This document shows positions 6,416-15,101 of a stretch of 64,000 nucleotides of DNA, in pieces; the stretch's first letter is position 1, and the number at the start of each line of letters is the position of its first letter. Made by a program: the position numbers and the translations under genes. Source of the DNA: Alteriqipengyuania flavescens (GTDB lineage: Bacteria; Pseudomonadota; Alphaproteobacteria; Sphingomonadales; Sphingomonadaceae); NCBI RefSeq assembly GCF_030406725.1, contig NZ_CP129107.1:1364001-1428000 (forward strand), given 5' to 3'. The notes beneath the pieces were generated by a model that saw nothing but the letters and a program-made list of their open reading frames with translations, was not told where the DNA came from and did not search any database.

Positions 6416-8188
6416 GTGGACAACCAGCGTAACCTGTTCTTGACCATCGCGCTATGCGCGGCCCTGCTGCTCGGCTGGGACCTGGTCATGCAGCGGCTCT
6501 ATCCCCAGCCCGAAGTGACGGCGACAGAAGGCCGCGCCGACACGCCGGTGGAGCGGGCCGCGGCCAACACCGATACAGGGGATGTGGGCAGCACGCCGGT
6601 GGCCGCACCGGTCGACCTCAGCCAGGCGCTCGGCAGCGCGGGCCGGGTGCGGATCGATGCGCCGGAGGTCACGGGCTCGATCAACCCCGTTGGCGCGCGG
6701 ATCGACGATATCTCGCTCAAGACCCACCGGCAGGAGGTCGAGAAGGACAGCGGCCCGGTGCGCCTGTTCGCGCCCGCCGGCACGCCTGCGCAGCAGTTCG
6801 CGCAGTTCGGCTGGGTAGGCGAAGGCGTTCGCGTGCCCGACGGGCAGACCGTGTGGACGGCGGAGGGCGGCACGCTTGCGCCCGGCAATCCGGTAACGCT
6901 GCGCTGGAACAACGGCCAGGGCCTGCTCTTCACCATCGCGCTCGCGATCGACGAGCATTACATGATCACGGCCGAACAAACGGTCGCCAACATATCGGGC
7001 GGCTCGATCGTGCTGCGGCCCTATGCCACCATCAATCGCGACAGCGCGAGCGCCAGCCAGGATCTCTGGCTGGTGCATTCCGGCCCCATCGGTGCCTTCG
7101 ATGGCTCGGTCGAATTCGGCAACGATTACGACGACGTGGCCGAGGCTGGGCAGGTCAGGCCCGCAGGCCGCGCCGACTGGCTCGGCTTCACGGATGTCTA
7201 CTGGCTTTCCGCGCTGGTGCCCGAAAGCGGAGCCCGCACCGAGGCGAGCTTCCGCGGTCTCGGCAACGGCATGTTCCGCTCCGACATGATCTACGACCCG
7301 GTAACTGTGGCCGACGGCCGGCAGGTCAGCCGCACCACCAAGCTGTTCGCCGGGGCCAAGGAAACCGAAGTCCTCGACATGTACGAGGCGGAGGGCATTC
7401 CCAATTTCGGACTCGCCATCGACTGGGGCTGGTTCCGCTGGTTCGAAAAGCCGATCTTCTGGGTGCTGCGCCAGCTGTTTTACCTGTTCGGCAACTTCGG
7501 CGTCGCGATCATTGCGCTGACCTTCATCATCCGCGGGCTGATGTTCCCGATCGCACAGAAGCAGTTCAAGAGCTTCGCCGCGATGCGTGCCATCCAGCCG
7601 AAGATGAAGGCGATCCAGGAACGCTACAAGGACGACAAGCAGAAGCAGCAGCAGGAAATCATGGAGCTGTACAAGCGGGAAAAGGTGAACCCGCTGGCCG
7701 GCTGCCTGCCGCTGATCATCCAGATGCCGATCTTCTTCGCACTGTATAAAGTGCTGATCCTGGCCATCGAGATGCGCCACCAGCCGTTTGCACTTTGGAT
7801 CAAGGACTTGTCCGCGCGCGATCCGGCGAACCTGGCCAATCTGATGGAAGCTATCGGGGTCACCGTTCCGGGCTTCCTGATGTTCTTCTTCGGCATCGGC
7901 GTGCTGGCGCTGATCCTGGGCATCACCATGTATCTGCAGTTCAAGCTGAATCCGAGCCAGATGGACCCGGCGCAGCAGAAGATCTTCATGTTCATGCCAT
8001 GGATCCTGATGTTCGTCATGGCACCCTTCGCGGCCGGCCTGCTGCTTTACTGGGCCACCTCGAACATCCTCACCATCGCGCAGCAGTGGTTCCTCTATTC
8101 GCGCCATCCGCAGTTGAAGGCCCAGGCCGACAAGGACAAGGCCGACGCGGAACGTGCCGCCGCGCGCGAAGCGAAGGGCAAGTCGTAA
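6416..8188 (+). CDS. yidC: Membrane protein insertase YidC
   Basis: A 590-residue Oxa1-family insertase of Gram-negative type. It has an N-terminal anchor (LFLTIALCAALLLGWDLVM), a large periplasmic P1 domain (about residues 70-340), then the catalytic five-helix core. FGVAIIALTFIIRGLMFP carries the groove arginine, followed by the cytoplasmic coiled-coil QKQQQEIMELYKREKVNP and GCLPLIIQMPIFFALYKVL. The C-terminal tail is charged (KADAERAAAREAKGKS). It inserts proteins alone or with SecYEG. It starts at GTG 6416, 62 bases after yidD, with gaaggaccc as ribosome-binding site. Confidence 0.96.
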   Translation: MDNQRNLFLTIALCAALLLGWDLVMQRLYPQPEVTATEGRADTPVERAAANTDTGDVGSTPVAAPVDLSQALGSAGRVRIDAPEVTGSINPVGARIDDISLKTHRQEVEKDSGPVRLFAPAGTPAQQFAQFGWVGEGVRVPDGQTVWTAEGGTLAPGNPVTLRWNNGQGLLFTIALAIDEHYMITAEQTVANISGGSIVLRPYATINRDSASASQDLWLVHSGPIGAFDGSVEFGNDYDDVAEAGQVRPAGRADWLGFTDVYWLSALVPESGARTEASFRGLGNGMFRSDMIYDPVTVADGRQVSRTTKLFAGAKETEVLDMYEAEGIPNFGLAIDWGWFRWFEKPIFWVLRQLFYLFGNFGVAIIALTFIIRGLMFPIAQKQFKSFAAMRAIQPKMKAIQERYKDDKQKQQQEIMELYKREKVNPLAGCLPLIIQMPIFFALYKVLILAIEMRHQPFALWIKDLSARDPANLANLMEAIGVTVPGFLMFFFGIGVLALILGITMYLQFKLNPSQMDPAQQKIFMFMPWILMFVMAPFAAGLLLYWATSNILTIAQQWFLYSRHPQLKAQADKDKADAERAAAREAKGKS

Positions 8189-8192
8189 GGCC

Positions 8193-8846
8193 ATGGAAGG
8201 AGCGAACGGAGAGATCGGACAGGAGCTGGTCGACAAGGCGAACAAGCTGTTCTCGCGCCGGGTCGACTTCCTCCTTTCGGCGCCGCAGCTGAAATTCCTG
8301 CCCGAACCGACGGTGCCGGAAATCGCCTTCTGTGGCCGCTCGAACGTCGGCAAGTCCTCGCTGCTCAACGCCATTACCGGACGACGCTCGATTGCCCGCA
8401 CCTCGGTGACGCCGGGTCGCACGCAGGAACTCAATTTCTTCGAGGTGGGCGAGCCGACGCAGTTCCGCCTCGTCGACATGCCGGGTTATGGCTTTGCCAA
8501 GGCGCCGGTGAAGGTGGTCGAGCGGTGGAAGCAGCTGGTCCGCACTTACCTTCGCGGCCGCGCGGTGCTGAAGCGCACGCTGGTGCTGGTGGACAGCCGC
8601 CACGGGCTGAAGCCAGTCGATATCGAGATGATGAAGATGCTTGACGAGGCGGCGGCAAGCTACCGCGTCGTTCTCACCAAGGCCGACAAGATCAAGGCGA
8701 GCGCGCTCACCGAAATGCGCGAGAAAGTGGCCGAGGCCGCCCGCAAGCATCCGGCCGCATTTCCCGAAATCCACGTCACCAGCAGCGAGAAGGGCATGGG
8801 GATCGACGACCTGCGGGCCGCGATCCTATCCGATGTGGAACTCTAG
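8193..8846 (+). CDS. yihA: Ribosome-biogenesis GTPase YihA/YsxC
   Basis: 217 residues (EngB family). G1 is GRSNVGKSS (48-56), G2 around TSVTPGRTQ, G3 DMPG (95-98) and G4 TKAD (162-165). It acts in late 50S subunit assembly and cell-cycle progress. The ATG at 8193 lies 4 bases after the yidC stop. An in-frame ATG at 8154 inside yidC would add 13 residues that are not family-like. It closes the conserved ribosome/membrane block. Confidence 0.94.
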   Translation: MEGANGEIGQELVDKANKLFSRRVDFLLSAPQLKFLPEPTVPEIAFCGRSNVGKSSLLNAITGRRSIARTSVTPGRTQELNFFEVGEPTQFRLVDMPGYGFAKAPVKVVERWKQLVRTYLRGRAVLKRTLVLVDSRHGLKPVDIEMMKMLDEAAASYRVVLTKADKIKASALTEMREKVAEAARKHPAAFPEIHVTSSEKGMGIDDLRAAILSDVEL

Positions 8847-8923
8847 GCGGCGGCGCCGTCCGTTCAGTCTCGACAGCGCATCCCTGAACGCTTAGGCGCG
8901 GACCATTCAGCAGGGGCAGCGCG

Positions 8924-9589
8924 ATGAAATTGATTCTGGGCAACCGCAACTATTCGAGCTGGAGTCTGCGCGCCTGGCTCGCGGCGAAGCAATCCGGCCT
9001 CTCGTTCGAGGAAATCATCGTCCCCTTGTTCGGCGAGAACTGGGAAGCGCAGAAGGACGAGGACGACCTCCAGCCTTCCAGCGGCAAGGTGCCCATCCTG
9101 TGGGACGACGAGGTCGTGGTGTGGGACAGCCTCGCCATCCTCGAATATCTCGGCGACAAGGTGGGCGCGGACCGGTTCTGGCCGAAAGATCCGGTCGCGC
9201 GCGGCATGGCGCGCTCGCTGGTGGCCGAAATGCACAGCGCCTATGCCGACCTGCGGCAGGAATTGCCGATGAACGTGCGCCGCCGGGTCGAAGGCGCCAC
9301 CATCAGCGCCCGCACCCGCAGCGACATCGTTCGCATTCTCGGCCTGTGGGCGGAAGCCCGCGCGCGCTTCGGCAAGGGCGGACCGTTCCTGTTCGGCAGT
9401 TTCTGCGCCGCCGACATATTCTATGCCCCGGTGGTCAGCCGCTTCGTCACCTACGGCGTCAAGGTGCCGGGCTTTGCCGAAGCCTATATGGAAGCGGTGT
9501 GGGAGCACGACTGGATGCAGGCATGGATCAACGCGGCGGAGGACGAGGAATGGACCATCGCGCAATACGACACGGCGCTGACGGGATGA
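8924..9589 (+). CDS. Glutathione S-transferase family protein
   Basis: 221 residues. The N-terminal thioredoxin fold starts KLILGNRNYSSWSLRAWLAA with the Ser-Ser-Trp-Ser catalytic region, then SSGKVPILWDDEVVVWDSLA (cis-Pro and the glutathione-binding acidic/Ser pair), and an all-helical C-terminal domain with FCAADIFYAPVVSRF. This resembles the NYSSWSLR clade of bacterial GSTs found in proteobacteria. The exact substrate is unknown. It is followed by the S1/P1 nuclease gene with an ATGA overlap. Confidence 0.87.
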   Translation: MKLILGNRNYSSWSLRAWLAAKQSGLSFEEIIVPLFGENWEAQKDEDDLQPSSGKVPILWDDEVVVWDSLAILEYLGDKVGADRFWPKDPVARGMARSLVAEMHSAYADLRQELPMNVRRRVEGATISARTRSDIVRILGLWAEARARFGKGGPFLFGSFCAADIFYAPVVSRFVTYGVKVPGFAEAYMEAVWEHDWMQAWINAAEDEEWTIAQYDTALTG

Positions 9590-10467
9590 TCGCCTTGCGC
9601 TTGCTCCTTCCCCTGATCGCATTTCTCGCCATGCTGGCGCCGCAGCCCGCGGCAGCCTGGGGCGAATTCGGCCATCGCACCACCGGCGAAATCGCCTGGG
9701 CCAACGTGCAGCCGCAGACGCGCGCCGGCATCTTCGACCTCGTCAAGGCGAGCAGCCAACTCGGCACGCCGGATTGCGCTATCCGCACCCTCGCCGACGC
9801 GAGCTACTGGCCCGATTGCCTGCGCCGCGACGGCTGGCGCTGGGGCTACACCTTCGCCTGGCATTACCGCACCGCCCCGATCTGCGAGGCCTACAACCCG
9901 CGCGCCAATTGCAGCGGCGGCAACTGTATCCTCGCCCAGATCGAGCGCAACCAGCGCATCCTTGCCGACGAGAGCCTGCCCGCCAACGTGCGGCTGGAGG
10001 CCATGGCCTTCCTCGTCCATTTTATCGGCGACGTGCACATGCCGCTGCACTCGGGCGACAAGGACGATCGCGGCGGCAACGACCGCGCGGCGCAATACGG
10101 CATCGTCCCGGGCCTGAACCTTCACTGGGTGTGGGACGGGCCGCTGGCCGAACGCGCCATCACCGACACGCGCGACAACGTGGTGCGGCGCTACACGGCG
10201 GAAGAGCGCGCGGCACTCGGCGGCGGCGACAGCGCGGAATGGGGCCGGGAAAGCTGGTCCATCGCGCGCGAGATTGTCTATCCCAACGCCTTCGAGGTAG
10301 ACGATGCCTGCGGGCAGGAATTGCCGGACAGCACCGTCCTGACCCAGCGCGCCATCGTGGCGGCGGCACCAGTGGCCAATCGCCGCATCCGCCAGGCCGG
10401 TATTCGCATGGCCGAATATCTCGACGCCGCCTTCGCGCCGGGACCCCTGCCGGAGCCTGCCCGATGA
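9586..10467 (+). CDS. S1/P1-type zinc nuclease, secreted
   Basis: 293 residues. A 24-residue signal peptide ends PAAA-W, so the mature protein begins WGEFGHR, as required in this family where the N-terminal Trp and a His ligate zinc. Further ligands are visible: the Asp in ADASYWPD, His in AWHYRT, HFIGDVHMPLH (His, Asp, His), GGND and NLHWVWD (His, Asp). It should degrade single-stranded DNA/RNA in the periplasm or outside, possibly for phosphate or nucleoside salvage. Start and stop overlap both neighbours by 4 bases, indicating one operon with the GST and dapE. Confidence 0.9.
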   Translation: MIALRLLLPLIAFLAMLAPQPAAAWGEFGHRTTGEIAWANVQPQTRAGIFDLVKASSQLGTPDCAIRTLADASYWPDCLRRDGWRWGYTFAWHYRTAPICEAYNPRANCSGGNCILAQIERNQRILADESLPANVRLEAMAFLVHFIGDVHMPLHSGDKDDRGGNDRAAQYGIVPGLNLHWVWDGPLAERAITDTRDNVVRRYTAEERAALGGGDSAEWGRESWSIAREIVYPNAFEVDDACGQELPDSTVLTQRAIVAAAPVANRRIRQAGIRMAEYLDAAFAPGPLPEPAR

Positions 10468-11597
10468 GCGCGCTCGACCATGCCAAGCGCCTGATCGCCT
10501 GCGAGAGCGTGACCCCGGCACGCGGGGCCGTGTTCGATGCGATGGAGGCGATGCTCGCGCCGCTGGGCTTCGAAATCCATCGCTTCACGCGCGGCGAGGG
10601 GGATGAGGGCTCGCCCGAAGAAGCGGTCGAGAACCTTTTCGCCATCCGCCGCGGACCCGAAGGCAGCAGGCATTTCGCCTTTGCCGGGCATCTCGACGTG
10701 GTGCCGCCGGGCGAAGGCTGGTCGAGCGGGGCGTTCGCGCCGGAAGAGCGCGGCGAATTGCTGTACGGGCGTGGTGCCGTCGACATGAAAGGCGCGATCG
10801 CCTGCATGGTGGAGGCGGTCGCCCATGTGCCTGCCGACGCCGGCACCATCAGCTTCATCATTACCGGCGACGAGGAAGGCCCTGCGCTCCACGGGACCCG
10901 CGCGCTGATCGACCACATGGCCGAAGTGGGCGAGCGGCCGGACCTGTGCCTCGTCGGGGAACCGACCAGCGTGAACCGGCTGGGCGACATGATGAAGATC
11001 GGGCGCCGCGGTTCGGTCAACATCTGGCTGGAGGTGGAGGGCACGCAGGGCCACGTCGCCTACCCCCACCTTGCCGACAACCCGATCCCCCGGCTCGTCG
11101 CGATGCTGGCCGATCTTGACGCGCTCGTGCTCGACGAAGGGACCGACTGGTTCCAGCCCTCGAACCTCGAGATTACCGATATCGAGGTGGGCAACCGCGC
11201 GCACAACGTGATTCCTGCGCTCGCCAAGGCGCGCATTTCGATCCGCTTCAACGACACGCATTCGGGCGCGTCGCTGTCCGAAAAGATCATGGCAATCGCC
11301 AAAAAGCACGGGGGCATCGCCAAGCCGATAATCAGCGGCGAGCCGTTCCTGACCCCGCCGGGGACGTTCTCCGACATCGTCGCGGCGGCGGTAAAGGCGG
11401 AAACGGGCGTCGAGCCGGAGCCCAGCACTACCGGCGGTACCTCCGACGCGCGGTTCCTGCGCGCCGTGTGCCCGGTGATCGAATTCGGCCTCGTCAACGC
11501 GACGATGCACAAGCGCGACGAAGCTGTGGCCATCGCCGACCTCGATACGCTAAGCCGCATCTACAGGCGCATCGCCGAGGCGGCGCTGAAGGCATAA
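10464..11597 (+). CDS. dapE: Succinyl-diaminopimelate desuccinylase
   Basis: 377 residues of the M20 dizinc amidohydrolase family. Metal ligands: FAGHLDVVPPGEGW (His), GRGAVDMKGA (Asp), ITGDEEGPA (catalytic Glu and ligand Glu), GEPTS, and the C-terminal NATMHKRDE (His). The central dimerisation domain (RRGSVNIWLEVEGTQGHVAY) is normal. It makes L,L-diaminopimelate for lysine and peptidoglycan; dapB, an earlier step, is at 14332. The ATG at 10464 overlaps the nuclease stop. Confidence 0.94.
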   Translation: MSALDHAKRLIACESVTPARGAVFDAMEAMLAPLGFEIHRFTRGEGDEGSPEEAVENLFAIRRGPEGSRHFAFAGHLDVVPPGEGWSSGAFAPEERGELLYGRGAVDMKGAIACMVEAVAHVPADAGTISFIITGDEEGPALHGTRALIDHMAEVGERPDLCLVGEPTSVNRLGDMMKIGRRGSVNIWLEVEGTQGHVAYPHLADNPIPRLVAMLADLDALVLDEGTDWFQPSNLEITDIEVGNRAHNVIPALAKARISIRFNDTHSGASLSEKIMAIAKKHGGIAKPIISGEPFLTPPGTFSDIVAAAVKAETGVEPEPSTTGGTSDARFLRAVCPVIEFGLVNATMHKRDEAVAIADLDTLSRIYRRIAEAALKA

Positions 11598-11616
11598 GGG
11601 CGATAGGGGGCCGCGC

Positions 11617-12852
11617 ATGAAAACCTGGTTCCGCATTCCGCTGTGGCAGCGCGTCATCGCCGCGCTGGTCCTCGGCATATTGACCGGCTGGCTGTGGGGG
11701 CCGGGCGCGGAAAGCATCAAGATCATCGGCGACGTGTTCGTCGCCTTCATCAAGATGCTGGTGGTCCCGCTGATCTTCTTCAGCCTGGTCGCCGGGATCG
11801 CCGCGATCGGCGATTTGCGCAAGCTCGGCAGCGTCGGCTGGCGGGCGCTGCTGTTGTTCGTCGTCACCGGCCAGATCGCGGTCTGGCTCGGCCTGTTCCT
11901 CGGCACGGTGATCCAGCCCGGCGTCGGCGTGGACACCTCGGCCATCGAGATGGGGGCGATCCCCGAACCGAACGAGACCGGCTGGCGCGACATGGTCATG
12001 GGCATGATCCCGCAAAGCCCGGTGCAGGTCATGGCCGACGTCAACGTCCTTCCGCTGATCGTCTTCGCCCTGCTGATCGGCATCGGCATCCTGATGGCGG
12101 AAGAGGACGGCAAGCCGGTCCAGAAGATCTTCGATTCAGGCGCGGTCATCATGCAAAAAGTGACCATCGTCGTGATGGAGCTGACCCCCTTCGGCGTCTT
12201 CGCGCTGATGGCATGGGTGGCCGGCACGCTGGGGCTCGATGCGCTCGCCGCGCTCGGCAAGCTGGTGCTGCTGAACTACGTCGGCTGCCTGCTGATCATC
12301 GGGGTGATGTATTCGGCGATGATCAAGTTCATCGCGCGCCTGCCGGTGATCGATTTCTTCCGCGGGATCATCGATGCGATCGCGGTGAGCTATTCCACCG
12401 CCAGTTCCAACGCCACGCTGCCGGTCACGCTGCGCTGCGCGGAGCGGAACCTGGGGGTTAGCAATTCGGTGGCGAGCTTCGTCATCTCGCTCGGCGCCAC
12501 GATCAATATGAACGGCACCGCGATGTATCTCGGCCTTGCCACGCTGTTCGGGGCGCAGATTTTCGGCGTCGAACTGTCGTGGGCGCAGTATTTCCTGATC
12601 TCGATCCTCGGTACGCTGGGCGCGGTGGGCGCGGCCGGCATACCGGGCGCAGGCCTCATCATGATGGCGCTGGTGTTCGGCGCGGTCGGCGTGCCGCTGG
12701 AAACGATCGCCTTCGTCGCCGGGGTGGACCGGATCATGGACATGATGCGTACCACCACCAATGTCAGCGGAGATGCCGCCGTGGCAACGACCGTGGCGGT
12801 CCTGACGAACGAGATCGACCGCGCCGAGATGATCAGCGCGGACGATGTCTGA
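11617..12852 (+). CDS. Dicarboxylate/amino acid:cation symporter (DAACS family)
   Basis: 411 residues, about eight transmembrane helices plus two re-entrant hairpins. Hallmarks are the serine-rich hairpin with STASSNATLPVTLRCAERN, helix 7 with GATINMNGTAMYLG (Na+/H+ and substrate site), hairpin 2 AGIPGAGLIMMALVFGAVGV, and VDRIMDMMRTTTNVSGDA in helix 8. It takes up glutamate/aspartate or C4-dicarboxylates with sodium or protons; which cannot be told. It starts 19 bases after dapE with aggggg upstream of ATG. Confidence 0.92.
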   Translation: MKTWFRIPLWQRVIAALVLGILTGWLWGPGAESIKIIGDVFVAFIKMLVVPLIFFSLVAGIAAIGDLRKLGSVGWRALLLFVVTGQIAVWLGLFLGTVIQPGVGVDTSAIEMGAIPEPNETGWRDMVMGMIPQSPVQVMADVNVLPLIVFALLIGIGILMAEEDGKPVQKIFDSGAVIMQKVTIVVMELTPFGVFALMAWVAGTLGLDALAALGKLVLLNYVGCLLIIGVMYSAMIKFIARLPVIDFFRGIIDAIAVSYSTASSNATLPVTLRCAERNLGVSNSVASFVISLGATINMNGTAMYLGLATLFGAQIFGVELSWAQYFLISILGTLGAVGAAGIPGAGLIMMALVFGAVGVPLETIAFVAGVDRIMDMMRTTTNVSGDAAVATTVAVLTNEIDRAEMISADDV

Positions 12853-13165
12853 AGACGGAGCCGAGCCGGAGCCGTATGCGTCCCGCCGGATTTGGGCGGG
12901 CATTGCGCTTGCTCTCTTCGGACCGGCTCTTGTAATCGGCGCATTTATGGCAATCGGCTCGGCGTCCGGCGAAGTGGCGGTCGATCTACCTTGGTACTTG
13001 TTGTTGCTGATTTGCTTGGTGCCCGGACTGGCCGGGATAGAGATAATGCCACTCTGGCGGACGACAAAGGCGATCCTTACGGCTATTTACGTCCCATTAG
13101 CGTCAGCAGGTGTCCTCTTCGTCCTCATTTGGGCAGCGTGTGCATTCAATAAGGATTGTCTGTAG
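12845..13165 (+). CDS. Small hypothetical membrane protein
   Basis: 106 residues with three hydrophobic segments (about 19-39, 50-66 and 77-98), ending CAFNKDCL. It has no recognised domain. The start overlaps the symporter's last codons by 8 bases, so it is probably translated by coupling. Base composition from about 12950 on is lower in GC than the symporter. It may be a lineage-specific accessory to the transporter, but that is only suggested by position. Confidence 0.6.
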   Translation: MSEDGAEPEPYASRRIWAGIALALFGPALVIGAFMAIGSASGEVAVDLPWYLLLLICLVPGLAGIEIMPLWRTTKAILTAIYVPLASAGVLFVLIWAACAFNKDCL

Positions 13166-13173
13166 AAGGCGAA

Positions 13174-13611
13174 CTAATCAGCTCCCATCATGCGCGGGGC
13201 GTCGCCAGCTTTGGTCACGCCGTCCTCGGAGAGCTCGATCGGCACGAAGTCGCCGAAGGCGCAGGCCGGGCCGCGCTGGAAGCCGCCGCCGACGCCGTCG
13301 AGGACGTAGAAGATCTGCGGCGTGCACAGCTGGCCGCCGCGCACCTCGTAAGTGATCGCCTTCTCGAAACCCAGGCGCGGGCAGCGCTGCGGCAGGGTCG
13401 AGCGATACAGCCTGCCGCCGACCTGGAAATCGATCGTATAGTCGTCATGCACGGTCTGGCGGGTAATTGACCCGTTCGGCAGGCAGCGCTGCGCCTCTCC
13501 CGTCGCGACCGCCAGCGGGGCGCGGATATCGGGCTCCTCCTCCATGCCAGCCTGCGCGGCGCAGGCGGCAAGGGCGGGTAGGGCGCAAAGGGCAAGTGCG
13601 GTGCGGATCAT
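13174..13611 (-). CDS. Hypothetical lipoprotein
   Basis: 145 residues. MIRTALALCALPALAACAAQ is a lipoprotein signal with lipobox LAAC, so the mature protein should be membrane-anchored. The mature part has Cys in RCLPNG, QRCPR, QLCTP and PACAFG, consistent with two disulfides, and a C-terminal GDFVPIELSEDGVTKAG. No known domain. The ATG at 13611 is preceded by gaggag; an in-frame extension toward nth is an artefact of the overlapping frame. It is the third gene of a dapB-nth-lipoprotein run and converges with the small membrane protein 8 bases away. Confidence 0.7.
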   Translation of the reverse strand: MIRTALALCALPALAACAAQAGMEEEPDIRAPLAVATGEAQRCLPNGSITRQTVHDDYTIDFQVGGRLYRSTLPQRCPRLGFEKAITYEVRGGQLCTPQIFYVLDGVGGGFQRGPACAFGDFVPIELSEDGVTKAGDAPRMMGAD

Positions 13612-13658
13612 GGCCGGTCTCCTCATAAGCGGCATCATCCTGTGCGCGCCCACCTTAA

Positions 13659-14315
13659 TCAAGCCTTGGCGCGGCTCTTGGGTTCCGGGGTCTTCTTGCG
13701 GAAGCTGCACAGGTCGGCGACCTTGCAGCGCCAGCATTCCGGCGTGCGCGCCTTGCAGACATAGCGGCCGTGCAGGATCAGCCAGTGGTGCGAATCGAGC
13801 CTGAATGGCTGCGGCACTCTCTTTTCCAGCTTCGCTTCGACCGCTTCGGGCGTCTTGCCCTTGGCGAGGCCGGTGCGGTTGCCGACGCGGAAGATATGGG
13901 TGTCGACGGCGAAGGTTTCCTGCCGGAACCAGCAATTGAGCACGACATTCGCCGTCTTTCGGCCGACCCCCGGCAGGCGGACCAGGTCGTCGCGCGTGTC
14001 CGGCACCTCTCCGCCATATTCGTCGACCAGCAATTGCGAGAGCGCGATGACGTTCTTGGCCTTCGAATTGAACAGGCCGATGGTCTTGATGTGCTCGCGC
14101 AGCCCCTCTTCGCCGAGGTCGAGCATCTGCTGCGGCGTTTCGACTTCGGCGAACAGGCGCCGCGTGGCCTTGTTGACCCCGACGTCCGTCGCTTGCGCCG
14201 ACAAGGCCACCGCGACGACGAGCTGGTAGCAGTTCCCGTATTCAAGCTCGGTCTCCGGGTTCGGGTTGTCCTCTGCAAGCCTGCGGAAGAACTCGAAGAT
14301 CTGGTCCTTGGTCAT
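13659..14315 (-). CDS. nth: Endonuclease III
   Basis: 218 residues. Helix-hairpin-helix LPGVGRKTANVV with catalytic Lys120, catalytic Asp138 in FAVDTHIFR, and a [4Fe-4S] motif C-x6-C-x2-C-x5-C at Cys187, 194, 197 and 203. It is a bifunctional DNA glycosylase/AP lyase for oxidised pyrimidines in base-excision repair. It starts 16 bases after dapB on the same strand and is likely co-transcribed. Confidence 0.95.
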   Translation of the reverse strand: MTKDQIFEFFRRLAEDNPNPETELEYGNCYQLVVAVALSAQATDVGVNKATRRLFAEVETPQQMLDLGEEGLREHIKTIGLFNSKAKNVIALSQLLVDEYGGEVPDTRDDLVRLPGVGRKTANVVLNCWFRQETFAVDTHIFRVGNRTGLAKGKTPEAVEAKLEKRVPQPFRLDSHHWLILHGRYVCKARTPECWRCKVADLCSFRKKTPEPKSRAKA

Positions 14316-14331
14316 GCGGCTTTGCCCATGC

Positions 14332-15075
14332 TCAGGACAGCCCCAGCACGTCGTTCATCGTGTAGCGGCCGGCAGGCTTGCCCACGAGCCATGCCGCGCC
14401 GGCCACGGCCCCGCGGGCGAAGATCGCGCGGTCTTCGGCGCTGTGGGACAGGGTGATGCGCTCCTGCTCCCCGGCCAGGATGACGCTGTGTTCCCCGGCG
14501 ACCGTGCCGCCACGCAGGGCGGCAAATCCGATTGCGCCCTTGGCCCGCCTGCCCGAGTGCCCGTCACGCCCGCTCTCGCGATTGGCGGCGAGCTCGATGC
14601 CGCGACCTTCTGCGGCCGCTTCGCCCAAGAGCACCGCCGTGCCGCTGGGGGCATCGACTTTCATCCGGTGGTGCATTTCCACGATCTCGATGTCCCAGTC
14701 CGGCCCCAGCCTGCTCGCCGCCTCCTCGACCAGGTGCGCCAGCAGCGTGACGCCCAGCGAGGTATTGCCGGTCTGCAGGATGGGCAGCACGCCCGCTGCT
14801 TCGTCGATCATCCGGTCATGCTCTTTGCCGAGCCCGGTGGTGCCGATCAGGATCGGGATGCCGGCGACGCGGGCGGCGGCGATATTTGCGGCAAGCGCAT
14901 CGGGCGCGGAGAAATCGACCAGCGCATCGCATTCGGTCGCCAGCGGGCCGGGCTGCTCGCCGTGGTCGACCCCGCCCGCAAATGCGTGCTCGCCCGCGTC
15001 CAGGACCGCGCGGATGGCCAGCCCCATGCGCCCCCCGCTCCCGATGATACCAATGCGCAGTCCGTCTTCGGCCAT
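14332..15075 (-). CDS. dapB: 4-hydroxy-tetrahydrodipicolinate reductase
   Basis: 247 residues. The N-terminal dinucleotide site GIIGSGGRMG is followed by VDFSAP, GTTGL and the family signature EMHHRMKVDAPSGTA containing the catalytic His and Lys, with a C-terminal NDVLGL end. It reduces the HTPA/dihydrodipicolinate intermediate on the way to diaminopimelate and lysine. The ATG at 15075 follows gaggggg; a GTG two codons upstream is less well placed. It diverges from the sirtuin gene with only 26 bases between, so the promoters must lie partly inside the coding regions. Confidence 0.94.
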   Translation of the reverse strand: MAEDGLRIGIIGSGGRMGLAIRAVLDAGEHAFAGGVDHGEQPGPLATECDALVDFSAPDALAANIAAARVAGIPILIGTTGLGKEHDRMIDEAAGVLPILQTGNTSLGVTLLAHLVEEAASRLGPDWDIEIVEMHHRMKVDAPSGTAVLLGEAAAEGRGIELAANRESGRDGHSGRRAKGAIGFAALRGGTVAGEHSVILAGEQERITLSHSAEDRAIFARGAVAGAAWLVGKPAGRYTMNDVLGLS

Positions 15076-15101
15076 TGCCACCCCCTCGTGTTGCGTGCTT
15101 C

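Noticed and set aside
6452-8479. A 675-codon minus-strand frame
   Set aside because: Antisense to yidC and yihA; no domain or start signal.
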